Source: JAVBPP01 sp031549535 (GTDB lineage Bacteria > Bacillota > Clostridia > Oscillospirales > Acutalibacteraceae). From it: a stretch of 62,407 bases of DNA. A program made the position numbers and the translations under genes. The notes below the pieces were generated by a model. That model saw nothing but the letters and a program-made list of their open reading frames with translations. It ran no database searches and was not told the origin of the DNA. Positions 27,029 to 34,734 of the stretch are shown piece by piece; the first letter of the stretch is position 1; every line of letters starts with the position of its first letter. The stretch spans positions 1 to 62,407 of the forward strand of contig JAVBPP010000009.1 in the NCBI GenBank assembly GCA_031549535.1. The letters are read 5' to 3'.

Positions 27029-27066
27029 CAAAAACGAAAGCAGGCAGACAGAACAAATCTGCCTGC
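27029..27066 (-). terminator. rpsO-pnp intergenic terminator/attenuator
   Basis: A perfect 9-bp stem (27040-27048 with 27058-27066, GCAGGCAGA) is followed on the minus strand by TTTCGTTTTTG. It starts within about 12 bp of the rpsO stop and would set the rpsO to pnp read-through level. Confidence 0.75.
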
Positions 27067-27077
27067 CCGCGGCTTGC

Positions 27078-27341
27078 TTATTTGCGGATGCCAAGCTCTG
27101 CAATGATTTTACGGTAACGCGCAATGTCGTTATCCATTAAATACTGCAACAGGTTACGTCTGTGACCGACCATTTTCAACAGACCGCGTCTGGAGTGATG
27201 GTCCTTCTTATGCTCTTTCAAGTGGCCGGTTAAATCGTTGATGCGCTTGGTCAGCACGGCGATTTGCACCTCGGGGGAGCCTGTGTCGCCCTCGTGCAGC
27301 GCGTATTGCTGCATGATAGCGGTTTTTTCTTCCTGTGTCAT
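27078..27341 (-). CDS. rpsO: 30S ribosomal protein S15
   Basis: A protein of 87 aa, normal for bacterial S15. Signatures are HEGDTGSPEVQIAVLTKRIN, HLKEHKKDHHSRRGLL and VGHRRNLLQYL. It binds 16S rRNA helices 20-22 and nucleates the platform. The ATG at 27341 lies 7 nt after AGGTG; the extra upstream frame is not translated protein. It heads the rpsO-pnp pair behind its own promoter and a structured leader. Confidence 0.97.
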   Translation of the reverse strand: MTQEEKTAIMQQYALHEGDTGSPEVQIAVLTKRINDLTGHLKEHKKDHHSRRGLLKMVGHRRNLLQYLMDNDIARYRKIIAELGIRK

Positions 27342-27461
27342 GTCTTTCACCTCATTTAAATAATTCGCCGCAAAACCCAGCGTTGGGCAGGTGAATACCG
27401 CAATGCGGTTCAGTCCCAAGGCCGCGTATCGGGCAAGGCTTGCGCTTTTGTTGCACAAGTA
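27342..27461 (-). promoter_or_regulatory. rpsO structured leader (probable S15 autoregulation)
   Basis: About 120 nt of 5' leader. It has complementary segments such as ACCGCATTGCGGT and CCCAACGCTGGG just upstream of the AAATGAGGTG ribosome site. Firmicute rpsO leaders commonly carry S15-binding structures; the exact fold needs covariation analysis. Confidence 0.5.
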
Positions 27462-27467
27462 TGGGTC

Positions 27468-27496
27468 AGTATAGCACGAATTCCGGCTTTTGTAAA
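27468..27496 (-). promoter_or_regulatory. rpsO promoter
   Basis: TTTACA (-35, 27491-27496) and TATACT (-10, 27468-27473) on the minus strand, 17-bp spacer. Confidence 0.75.
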
Positions 27497-27545
27497 GCGG
27501 ATTCCCTTGCAATTCCCGAAAAGTTTGTAATTTTTCAAGCGCTGC

Positions 27546-27565
27546 TTTTGTGATATGTCACAAAA
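27546..27565. promoter_or_regulatory. Perfect 20-bp palindrome between rpsO and argS promoters
   Basis: TTTTGTGA-TATG-TCACAAAA, an 8+4+8 perfect inverted repeat lying between two divergent promoters. It resembles a dimer-binding operator; a hairpin terminator role is less likely because no T run follows a GC-rich stem. Confidence 0.5.
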
Positions 27566-27599
27566 TTACGTTTCGCCGCGCGCTATCGGCGGTGGGAGA

Positions 27600-27627
27600 T
27601 TGTGTTTTTGCGGAATTATGGTATACT
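27600..27627 (+). promoter_or_regulatory. argS promoter
   Basis: TTGTGT (27600-27605) and TATACT (27622-27627), 16-bp spacer, about 40 bp before the argS start codon. Confidence 0.6.
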
Positions 27628-27668
27628 ATAAAATAGAATTTTGTGGCAAAAGAAAGGTTTGTACAACT

Positions 27669-29429
27669 ATGGAGCAAATCACAACCTATTTAACCGGTCT
27701 GGTTTCAAAGGCGTTTGCGGACTGCGGCTATGACGGCGCGTTGGGCGGCGTTACGGTCTCCAACCGCCCGGATCTGTGCCAGTATCAGTGCAACGGCGCA
27801 ATGCGGGCGGCAAAGCTGTATCAAAAAGCGCCCATTGCCGTTGCAACTGAGGTCGCCGCTATTTTATCCCAAAATCCGGCGTTTATGCGGGCGGAGGCGG
27901 TCATGCCCGGCTTTTTGAATTTGAGCATGACGGATGCGTTCCTGCTGCAAGCCGTCAATGAACTGGCGCAGGATGCGCACTTGGGCGTTCCGCAGACAGG
28001 CGCAGGAAAAACCGTTGTGGTGGACTACGGCGGGGCGAACGTGGCAAAACCGCTGCATATCGGCCATCTGCGTTCCGCCATTATCGGCGAGAGCATCAAG
28101 CGCCTGGCGCGCGCCATGGGTTACAACGCCCTGGGCGATGTGCATCTGGGCGACTGGGGCCTGCAAATGGGGCTTGTGATTGCGGAATTGCAACTGCGTA
28201 ATCCGCACTGGCGCTGCTTTGCTTCCGATTTTGACCCCGCGCGGGACACCGTGCCGGAATTGCAGGTGGAGCTGCTCAGCGAGGTATATCCCTTCGCCAG
28301 TAAAAAGAGTAAAGAGGATGAGGATTTTAAGAAGCTTGCCAACGAGGCAACCCTTGCCCTGCAAAACAAAAAGCCGGGTTATTACGCGCTGTGGCAGGAG
28401 ATGATGCGCGTTTCTGTTTTGGATATGAAGCAGAATTACAGCAAGCTGAACGCGACGTTTGACCTGTGGCTTGGGGAGAGCGATGCGGATGCGGACATCC
28501 CCGCGCTGATGGAAGTGCTGCAGGGCAAAGGCCTGCTGCGGGAGAGTGACGGGGCATTGGTCGTTGACGTGGAGGAGGAACGAGATAAGGCTCCGGTGCC
28601 GCCTGTTATTGTCAAAAAATCCGATAACGCCAGCAATTACGCCACTACTGACCTTGCCACCATTTACAGGCGTGAAGCGGATTATACCCCTGCGGCCATT
28701 TGGTACCTGACAGATAAGCGGCAGGCGCTGCACTTTGAGCAGCTGTTTCGCTGCGCGAGGAAAGCGCAGCTCGTCCCCGATGAAACAGAACTGGTGCATC
28801 TGGGCTTCGGCACCATGAACGGCAGCGACGGCAAGCCCTATAAAACTCGGGATGGCGGCGTGATGCAGCTGGGCGACTTTCTGCAAACCGCCGTTGATGC
28901 TGCGGCAGATAAACTGAACAGCTCCGAATATGTGAGCGCGGAGCAAAAGGAGGACACGGCCTTAAAACTGGGCATTGCCGCTGTTAAATTCGGCGATATG
29001 ATTAACCATCCAACCAAAGACTATATCTTTGATTTGGATCGCTTCCTCGCCTTTGAGGGTAAAACAGGCGTATATATTCTGTATACCATTACCCGCATCA
29101 ACTCCATCCTGAAAAAAGCAGAGTTTGCCCTGAAGGATGCGCAGCCCGCCCAAACGATCTACACGGACGCGGAGCGGGAACTGTTTCTGGCCATGTTAAA
29201 CAGCGGAGAATTGTTTACGCGTGCCCTCGCGGAAAAAGCGCCGAATTATATTTGTGAAAACGCCTTCAATCTCGCCTCCCTGTTCTCCCGTTTTTACCAT
29301 GATAATCATATCTTGAACGCCGAGGACGCCGGGCAGAAGCAGGCCTGGTTGGCGCTTTGTGTGCTGGTGAAACGCCTGCTGGAGATGCATATGGATGTTT
29401 TGGGCATTCCAACGGTAGAGAATATGTAG
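27669..29429 (+). CDS. argS: Arginyl-tRNA synthetase
   Basis: A class I synthetase of about 586 aa. The N-terminal Add1-like domain covers about 1-100. The catalytic domain has DYGGANVAKPLHIGHLRSA with the HIGH motif at 120-123. The segment MNGSDGKPYKTRDGG stands where ArgS enzymes carry a degenerate KMSKS. The C-terminal DALR anticodon-binding helices are complete. It charges tRNA-Arg with arginine, which includes the CCG isoacceptor at the window start. The start ATG at 27669 follows AAAGG and matches the family N-terminus; the longer upstream frame crosses the promoter. Confidence 0.96.
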   Translation: MEQITTYLTGLVSKAFADCGYDGALGGVTVSNRPDLCQYQCNGAMRAAKLYQKAPIAVATEVAAILSQNPAFMRAEAVMPGFLNLSMTDAFLLQAVNELAQDAHLGVPQTGAGKTVVVDYGGANVAKPLHIGHLRSAIIGESIKRLARAMGYNALGDVHLGDWGLQMGLVIAELQLRNPHWRCFASDFDPARDTVPELQVELLSEVYPFASKKSKEDEDFKKLANEATLALQNKKPGYYALWQEMMRVSVLDMKQNYSKLNATFDLWLGESDADADIPALMEVLQGKGLLRESDGALVVDVEEERDKAPVPPVIVKKSDNASNYATTDLATIYRREADYTPAAIWYLTDKRQALHFEQLFRCARKAQLVPDETELVHLGFGTMNGSDGKPYKTRDGGVMQLGDFLQTAVDAAADKLNSSEYVSAEQKEDTALKLGIAAVKFGDMINHPTKDYIFDLDRFLAFEGKTGVYILYTITRINSILKKAEFALKDAQPAQTIYTDAERELFLAMLNSGELFTRALAEKAPNYICENAFNLASLFSRFYHDNHILNAEDAGQKQAWLALCVLVKRLLEMHMDVLGIPTVENM

Positions 29430-29462
29430 CAATAGGACATTGCAACAATACAACCGCCCGCG

Positions 29463-29475
29463 CAACCAATGGTTG
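29463..29475. promoter_or_regulatory. Short palindrome upstream of the HTH-lipase gene
   Basis: CAACCA-A-TGGTTG, a 6+1+6 inverted repeat inside a slightly longer CGCCC/GGGCG stem. It is either the argS terminator stem or an operator for the XRE-type regulator that follows. Confidence 0.35.
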
Positions 29476-29557
29476 GGCGTTAACAACGTACGGATGCTGG
29501 CCTTTTTGCCGCAGTTTGATTATGATGGAAGTATCATAGAAAAAGGAGCGCTATACC

Positions 29558-31216
29558 ATGGCACAGACATTGGGCGAACGAATCGCGGACTACCGCAAAC
29601 AGAAGAATTTAACACAGGAGCAGCTGGCTTCTGCGATGGGTGTATCCTCCCAGGCGGTCAGCAAATGGGAAAATGACCTCTCCTGCCCGGATATCCACCT
29701 GCTGCCCCAGCTGGCGCAGTTTTTTGACATTTCTGTCGATGCGCTGTTGAGCGGGGCGGAAGCGCTCCAAGAGGAAGTGCTCCAAGAGGAAGCGGCGCTC
29801 CCGGAGGAGGAGCCGCTTGCCGCCGCTGAGGAGCAAGCGGCGAAACAGACAAACTTTTTTGTGCGTCACAAACGGGCGTTGCTGCGCACACTGGTATCAC
29901 TGGTATCGCTGGCGGTGATTTTTGCCCTGTTGGCGGCCTTTGTCAACAACCAAATCGCCCCGCTGAAAGACCCGGAGGGTCCGCAGGAGGCGCTGTTCAC
30001 CAAACATGTGCCCACCACTTACCCCTATGTGTTTGTCCACGGACTGAACGGTTGGGGGGAGAAGAGCAATTCCCTGCTCCCGGTCAACTACTGGGGTGGG
30101 GGGACGAGCGACTTGATGGCCTGGCTCAAGGAGCAGGGCTATACCTGCTGCGCCCCCTCCGGCAGCCCGGCGGCGAGCGCTTGGGACAGAGCCTGTGAGC
30201 TTTACGGCGCGCTGACCGGAACCACGGTGGATTACGGTGAGGCGCACGCCAAGCAGTTTGGCCACCCGCGCTATGGGGAAGCCTACACCGAAGCGCTTGT
30301 GCCGCAGTGGGGGGAAGAGGATGCGCACGGCAGTTTGATTAAAATCAACCTCATCGGCCACAGCTTCGGCGGCGCAAGCTCCCGCATGCTTTCCGAGCTG
30401 CTCGCCAATGGCGATAAGGCGGAGCAGGAGGCCTCCGGCGAGGGCTGCTCCCCACTGTTCGAGGGCGGCAAGGCGGAGTGGGTCTATTCCGTCACGGCCT
30501 TGGCCGCGCCGCATAACGGCACTACGCTGCTCTATACCGTGGGCGGGGGCGAAAAGCTGATTGGTTCCCTCATGCAGGGGCTCGGCTTTCTGCGTGAGAC
30601 CAACATAGGGAAAGCCTTGGAGGGAGCGCTGGGGAACTTCGGTGTGAGTGCGGATTCCCTGCTGGAAGGCCAGAGCCTGGACGATATCATCAAGCTTTCC
30701 GCAACAAAGGATAATGCGTATTACGATTTGACCCTGCACGGTGCAAAGGAATTGAACGAGCGGATTCACACGCTGCCGCAGGCTTACTATTTCTCCCTGC
30801 CGGTGGACGGCACAAAGGATTCCGGCAGCAGGCGCGTGGGGACGGATGAAATGATGCTCCCCCTGCGCGTTCCCGCTGCGATGATGGGCGCGTATTCTGT
30901 CAATAAGCAAACAGATATCCCCATTGATTCCAGCTGGTTGCCGAATGACGGCCTTGTGAACACGGTCTCAGAAACCGCGCCCTCCAATGCGGAGCAAATC
31001 CCCTTTGACGAAACAACTTTGGCAAAGGGTCAATGGATGGTTTACCCCACCCTGCGCGGTGACCACGGCACCCCGATTGGTCTGATGCAGACCGAGCAAT
31101 GGACGCATGAGTTTTATCAAACGCAGATGGAGCGTATCGACAGCCTGAGCCGTGTGGATACGGTCAGCCCGCTGCAAAGAACGCTGTACCGCTGGTATCA
31201 GTGGTTTGTTGATTGA
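29558..31216 (+). CDS. XRE HTH - transmembrane - lipase fusion protein
   Basis: A protein of 552 aa made of three parts. Residues 1-65 are a Cro/C1-type helix-turn-helix (LGERIADYRKQKNLTQEQLA, VSSQAVSKWEN). An acidic Glu/Leu/Ala repeat linker leads to one membrane helix (about 107-130) preceded by RHKR, placing the rest outside. Residues 150-552 are an alpha/beta hydrolase like large bacterial triacylglycerol lipases: YPYVFVHGLNGWG (oxyanion side), GHSFGG with Ser269, NDGLVNT with Asp464 and RGDHGTPIG with His503, a complete triad. HTH-TM regulators are known in Firmicutes, but usually with small outer domains. An outward lipase could act as sensor or as enzyme. AAGGAG precedes the ATG. Confidence 0.85.
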   Translation: MAQTLGERIADYRKQKNLTQEQLASAMGVSSQAVSKWENDLSCPDIHLLPQLAQFFDISVDALLSGAEALQEEVLQEEAALPEEEPLAAAEEQAAKQTNFFVRHKRALLRTLVSLVSLAVIFALLAAFVNNQIAPLKDPEGPQEALFTKHVPTTYPYVFVHGLNGWGEKSNSLLPVNYWGGGTSDLMAWLKEQGYTCCAPSGSPAASAWDRACELYGALTGTTVDYGEAHAKQFGHPRYGEAYTEALVPQWGEEDAHGSLIKINLIGHSFGGASSRMLSELLANGDKAEQEASGEGCSPLFEGGKAEWVYSVTALAAPHNGTTLLYTVGGGEKLIGSLMQGLGFLRETNIGKALEGALGNFGVSADSLLEGQSLDDIIKLSATKDNAYYDLTLHGAKELNERIHTLPQAYYFSLPVDGTKDSGSRRVGTDEMMLPLRVPAAMMGAYSVNKQTDIPIDSSWLPNDGLVNTVSETAPSNAEQIPFDETTLAKGQWMVYPTLRGDHGTPIGLMQTEQWTHEFYQTQMERIDSLSRVDTVSPLQRTLYRWYQWFVD

Positions 31217-31227
31217 CAGACGGTACT

Positions 31228-31359
31228 TTAGGCAATTGCGAAATATGCGCAGCAGTGGACGGCCGATGGCCGCCCCTACAACATATGCACATGCCAACAT
31301 GGAGTTCTGCAACATGTAGTAGCGCGCATTGCGCGTCCGGGACTTTTGCAATCGCCTAA
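31228..31359. mobile_element. MITE, 132 bp, with 9-bp target-site duplication
   Basis: The element runs from TTAGGCAATTGC to GCAATCGCCTAA, imperfect terminal inverted repeats, and is flanked by direct repeats GACGGTACT at 31219-31227 and 31360-31368. Inside are two mirror-related modules (GGACGGCCGATGGCCGCCCC and a GTAGTAGCGCGC...GCGTCC unit). It has no coding capacity and sits between the lipase-fusion stop codon and the luxS ribosome site. Confidence 0.85.
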
Positions 31360-31388
31360 GACGGTACTTGTAAAGGAGCTAGTTTAAA

Positions 31389-31862
31389 ATGGAACGCATA
31401 GCCAGTTTCACCGTTGACCATGATACGATTGTACCGGGGCTGTATATCTCACGGATGGACGGCGCTGTCACTACCTATGATTTGCGCACGCGCAGGCCAA
31501 ACGCCGGGGATTATATGGATAACCGCACCATGCACTCGATGGAGCATATGTTTGCCACCTTTGTGCGCAACTCTTCCCTTGCGCAGGATATCCTGTATTT
31601 CGGCCCCATGGGTTGCCAGACCGGCTTTTATCTGCTGGTGCGCGGCGCTGAGCCGCAGCGGGTGCGGGAACTTGTGCTTGGGACGCTGGAGCAGATTCTC
31701 GCCTATGAAGGTCCTATATTCGGCGGGACGCGCAAGGAGTGCGGCAACTATCAAAACCTCTCTCTGGAGGATGCCAAACAAGAGGCGATGCGTTACCTTG
31801 CCGCGCTGCGGCAATCGGACGGCGGCTTTGCCTACCCCACAACACAGGAGGAAACAGTATGA
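31389..31862 (+). CDS. luxS: S-ribosylhomocysteine lyase
   Basis: A protein of 157 aa, normal LuxS length. The metal ligands are the HSMEH motif (His49, His53) and Cys118 in ECGNYQ; Cys76 in GPMGCQTGF is the catalytic Cys. It cleaves S-ribosylhomocysteine into homocysteine and DPD, the AI-2 precursor, in the activated methyl cycle. AAAGGAG lies upstream of the ATG. The last codons overlap the mtnN start by ATGA, a tight two-gene operon whose enzymes act in succession. Confidence 0.97.
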   Translation: MERIASFTVDHDTIVPGLYISRMDGAVTTYDLRTRRPNAGDYMDNRTMHSMEHMFATFVRNSSLAQDILYFGPMGCQTGFYLLVRGAEPQRVRELVLGTLEQILAYEGPIFGGTRKECGNYQNLSLEDAKQEAMRYLAALRQSDGGFAYPTTQEETV

Positions 31863-32551
31863 TTGGTATTATCGGCGCGATGCAGGCGGAGGTGGAGGCC
31901 TTGCAGGCTCTGTTGGAGCACAAAGAGGAAACGCGCATCAGCGGCATTTCGTTTCAAAGCGGCACTCTTGCGGGGCAGGAGCTTGTCATCGCAGCCTGCG
32001 GCATCGGCAAGGTGCATGCCGCCCTGTGCGCACAGACGATGATACTGCAATACCGCCCGTCCGCCATTATCAACTGCGGCGTAGCCGGCTGCCTTGCTAA
32101 GGGCATCGCAATCGGCGATATCGTCGTCGCGCGGGACGCGGTGCAGCATGATATGGATACAGTTTCCTTGGGTGACGCGCCGGGCATGATTTCCGGGCTG
32201 AACCTTATTTCTCTGCCTTGCGCCCAGAGCGTACAGGCTCTGCTTTTAGACAGTGTAAAAGCCGCCGGAGTCACCGGCCATTTGGGAACCGTGGCCAGCG
32301 GCGACCAATTTATTCATGACGGCGCGAAAAAGCAATGGATTCACAGCACTTTTGCGGCGCTTTGCTGTGAAATGGAGGGGGCTGCAATTGCACAGGTCTG
32401 CTACATCAACGCAACACCCTGTGGCATTTTGCGCGCCATTTCCGACAATGCGGACGGCGACGCCCCCGTGAGCTTTTTGGAGTTTTTAGGCCCTGCAGTG
32501 GAAAAAACAGTGCTCGTGATGCAGCATTTTGTGAAGAATTTTATTTCTTGA
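31859..32551 (+). CDS. mtnN: 5'-methylthioadenosine/S-adenosylhomocysteine nucleosidase
   Basis: A protein of 230 aa, full length. It starts MIGIIGAMQAEVEAL and has INCGVAG, GTVASGDQF, CEMEGAAIAQ (ribose-binding Glu) and RAISDNADGDA (catalytic Asp). It removes adenine from SAH and MTA, making the substrate of LuxS. The ATG at 31859 overlaps the luxS stop; the longer frame upstream is inside luxS. Confidence 0.97.
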   Translation: MIGIIGAMQAEVEALQALLEHKEETRISGISFQSGTLAGQELVIAACGIGKVHAALCAQTMILQYRPSAIINCGVAGCLAKGIAIGDIVVARDAVQHDMDTVSLGDAPGMISGLNLISLPCAQSVQALLLDSVKAAGVTGHLGTVASGDQFIHDGAKKQWIHSTFAALCCEMEGAAIAQVCYINATPCGILRAISDNADGDAPVSFLEFLGPAVEKTVLVMQHFVKNFIS

Positions 32552-32580
32552 TTGTTTTTTGCGGAAGGAAATGGTAAACT
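32552..32580 (+). promoter_or_regulatory. Promoter of the zinc-ribbon/TPR gene
   Basis: TTGTTT (32552-32557) and TAAACT (32575-32580), 17-bp spacer, beginning at the mtnN stop codon. Confidence 0.55.
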
Positions 32581-32626
32581 AATTGAATAAAGAAGGGCTG
32601 AGTTATAACAACAAGGAGGTTACACC

Positions 32627-34123
32627 TTGGATGAAAAGCAAAACCTGCCCGAGCAGGAGCAGGATATTGTAAAATCCGCAGAAACAGATTTGCAGGAAAA
32701 CGCATTTCCCGAGCTGGATTCGCTGGAGGAATTGACCCCGGCGGAGGCGGAGGAGGTCATGGAGGGCGGCGATTTACAGCCGCTTGACCCGGAGGACACC
32801 ATTCCGGAGGAGGAGCGCTGTACCACTTGCGCAGAAAACGAGCGGGAGGGCGACTCCCCCTATTGTAAAGCGTGCAAGGAACAGATGCTACAGGTAAAAA
32901 TCGGTTGGGAAACCGTTGTGATGGCTGCGGTTATCATTGTGTTTTCCTTTGCGGCGGCGGGGATGTTTGTGCTGCAGTCCCCCGCGCTGTTCGCTTCGCT
33001 CAAGGGAGATTTTTATCAGTTGACGCACCGCTATGCGGATGCGATGGATGCCTATACGAAGGCGTCTGATTTGATAACTGAGGTAAGCAGCAACTTGAAC
33101 GGCCGCGTTCTGGTGCAGGACGGCATCAAATCCGACTTCCGCCGGCTGGATTCGCTTGCCAAGGCAAGCTCGCCCATCAGCGCGGGCAGCTATGCAAAGC
33201 AGCTGTTCCAGGCGGAACAATTGGAGGGCATGCTATATGCAAGGCCCGCGCGCTATGCCAAGGTGTATGACGATTTTTATGCCAGCTACGAGGCGGTCAG
33301 CAAGCTGCAGGAGCCCTATGCGCAGGTCGACGCGGCGAATATCCCCTATGATGAGGTGCTCAAGCAGCTGGAGGAGCTGAATAAAGAGGGGAAGTATGCC
33401 CCTGTTTATATGGCGTATTGGAAATATAATATCTCCATCAGTGCGGGTGTGGGCTATGAGGAGCGCCTTGCACTGCTGAAAGAAATTGAAAAGGCGGATC
33501 CCGAACGCACGGATTTATACTTGGATGAATACATCAACTGCTATTGGGCCATGGGCGATTTTGATCAGCTGTTTGCCTATTGTGACCGCCTGAAAGCCCA
33601 AAACCGCAACAACAATTTAGCTTACAGCGCCAGGGCGTCTGTTTATTTGTATCAAAAGAAATTTGATGAAGCCCTGCGCGTTGCGGACGAAGCCGCGCAG
33701 TACAACTCCGGCAGCACCGTGCAATATGAGCTGCAGGCGGAAATTTACCGCAGGCAGAATAAGTTGGATGAGGCGAAAAAAGCCGTGGAGCGCGCCGCCG
33801 AGGCGCAGGTCAGCTCCTTTGAGCTCAGCCGCCAGGAGGCTATCATTCTGCTACTGCAAAAGGACTATGACAATGCATTTGAGGCGGCATACAATTCCTA
33901 CTCCCAGGCGTCGCAGAACAATGCGCAAAGCGTCTCCGTCAAGATGATGAACACGCTTGCCCTGTGCGCCGCGCTGAGCGAAAGCGGGCAGGAATTATAC
34001 GAGCAGATTCAAAGCTCCTTGGAAGAGAATGGACAAACGCTGGAAGAGGACGTCCTAAACTGCATTGACGGCAAAATCCAGCCTGCGGATATATTCCTTT
34101 CTGAAAAGGGGGATGTGGTATGA
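32627..34123 (+). CDS. Zinc-ribbon, single-TM, TPR-repeat protein
   Basis: A protein of 498 aa. The acidic N-terminal region (1-60) precedes a four-Cys zinc ribbon (CTTCAENE then YCKAC, about 65-85). One membrane helix follows (about 95-116). The C-terminal part (about 130-480) is helical with tetratricopeptide-like pairs (for example NNLAYSARASVYLYQKKFDEAL and AEIYRRQNKLDEAKKAVERA). Topology suggests an N-terminus inside and TPRs outside. The start is TTG at 32627, fixed by a perfect AAGGAGG 7 nt before it; the nearby ATG is out of frame. Function is not recognised. It is coupled to the next gene through an ATGA overlap. Confidence 0.85.
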   Translation: MDEKQNLPEQEQDIVKSAETDLQENAFPELDSLEELTPAEAEEVMEGGDLQPLDPEDTIPEEERCTTCAENEREGDSPYCKACKEQMLQVKIGWETVVMAAVIIVFSFAAAGMFVLQSPALFASLKGDFYQLTHRYADAMDAYTKASDLITEVSSNLNGRVLVQDGIKSDFRRLDSLAKASSPISAGSYAKQLFQAEQLEGMLYARPARYAKVYDDFYASYEAVSKLQEPYAQVDAANIPYDEVLKQLEELNKEGKYAPVYMAYWKYNISISAGVGYEERLALLKEIEKADPERTDLYLDEYINCYWAMGDFDQLFAYCDRLKAQNRNNNLAYSARASVYLYQKKFDEALRVADEAAQYNSGSTVQYELQAEIYRRQNKLDEAKKAVERAAEAQVSSFELSRQEAIILLLQKDYDNAFEAAYNSYSQASQNNAQSVSVKMMNTLALCAALSESGQELYEQIQSSLEENGQTLEEDVLNCIDGKIQPADIFLSEKGDVV

Positions 34124-34659
34124 ATGTGATTTATGTAATCGGTAAGGTTCTGACGTTTCCGGGCGCGTTTATGAAGGCGATGTGGGAGCATTTTGTCTGC
34201 CGCATTGTGCAGCTGCCGATTGAAAACGCCGCCTACCTCAACCTGGATGAACGCTGTGGCCACATTGAGCATTCTTACAGCGCATCCCGCAAAAAGAATC
34301 TGATGCTCTGCCTGATACCGGGCCTGTTCAACTTGTTTTTCGGCCTGCCGCTGTTTTTAACCGGATTTTCCGCCATCATTTATTTTGGTGAGCTGCCGGG
34401 CGAAAACGTTTGGCTGTTTGTGGTGCATTGCGTCATGCTCTATCTGGGCACGTCCTTGCTGTGCAATTTGCACCCCATGACGGAGGACAGCATGAACTGC
34501 TATGAGTTGTTTTACCGGGGCAAACCCACAAACGCCGCCGTGCGCGTGCTGCTGTTCCTGCCCATACTGTGCATGAGAATCGGTTCCTTTTTCGAGCGTT
34601 TTGCGCTGCAGCTGCTGTGTATGCTTGCGCTGCTTGCCGCAGGGTATTTTCTTCTATAA
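34120..34659 (+). CDS. Small integral membrane protein, unknown function
   Basis: A protein of 179 aa with four likely membrane helices (about 62-85, 93-117, 140-157 and 160-178) after a 55-residue N-terminus. It contains CNLHPMTEDSMNCYE in an inter-helix loop, with Cys and His residues that could bind a ligand. No family is recognised. Its start overlaps the stop of the zinc-ribbon/TPR gene, so the pair is probably a functional unit at the membrane. Confidence 0.75.
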   Translation: MNVIYVIGKVLTFPGAFMKAMWEHFVCRIVQLPIENAAYLNLDERCGHIEHSYSASRKKNLMLCLIPGLFNLFFGLPLFLTGFSAIIYFGELPGENVWLFVVHCVMLYLGTSLLCNLHPMTEDSMNCYELFYRGKPTNAAVRVLLFLPILCMRIGSFFERFALQLLCMLALLAAGYFLL

Positions 34660-34666
34660 AAAGGGA

Positions 34667-34695
34667 TTGCGTTTCTGTGAAAAATAGGCTAGACT
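34667..34695 (+). promoter_or_regulatory. Possible promoter of the ceramidase-like gene
   Basis: TTGCGT (34667-34672) and TAGACT (34690-34695), 17-bp spacer; moderate match. Confidence 0.4.
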
Positions 34696-34734
34696 ATAGG
34701 ATGCTATTCTAAGTTTTAAATGGGGGAGTCAGAG

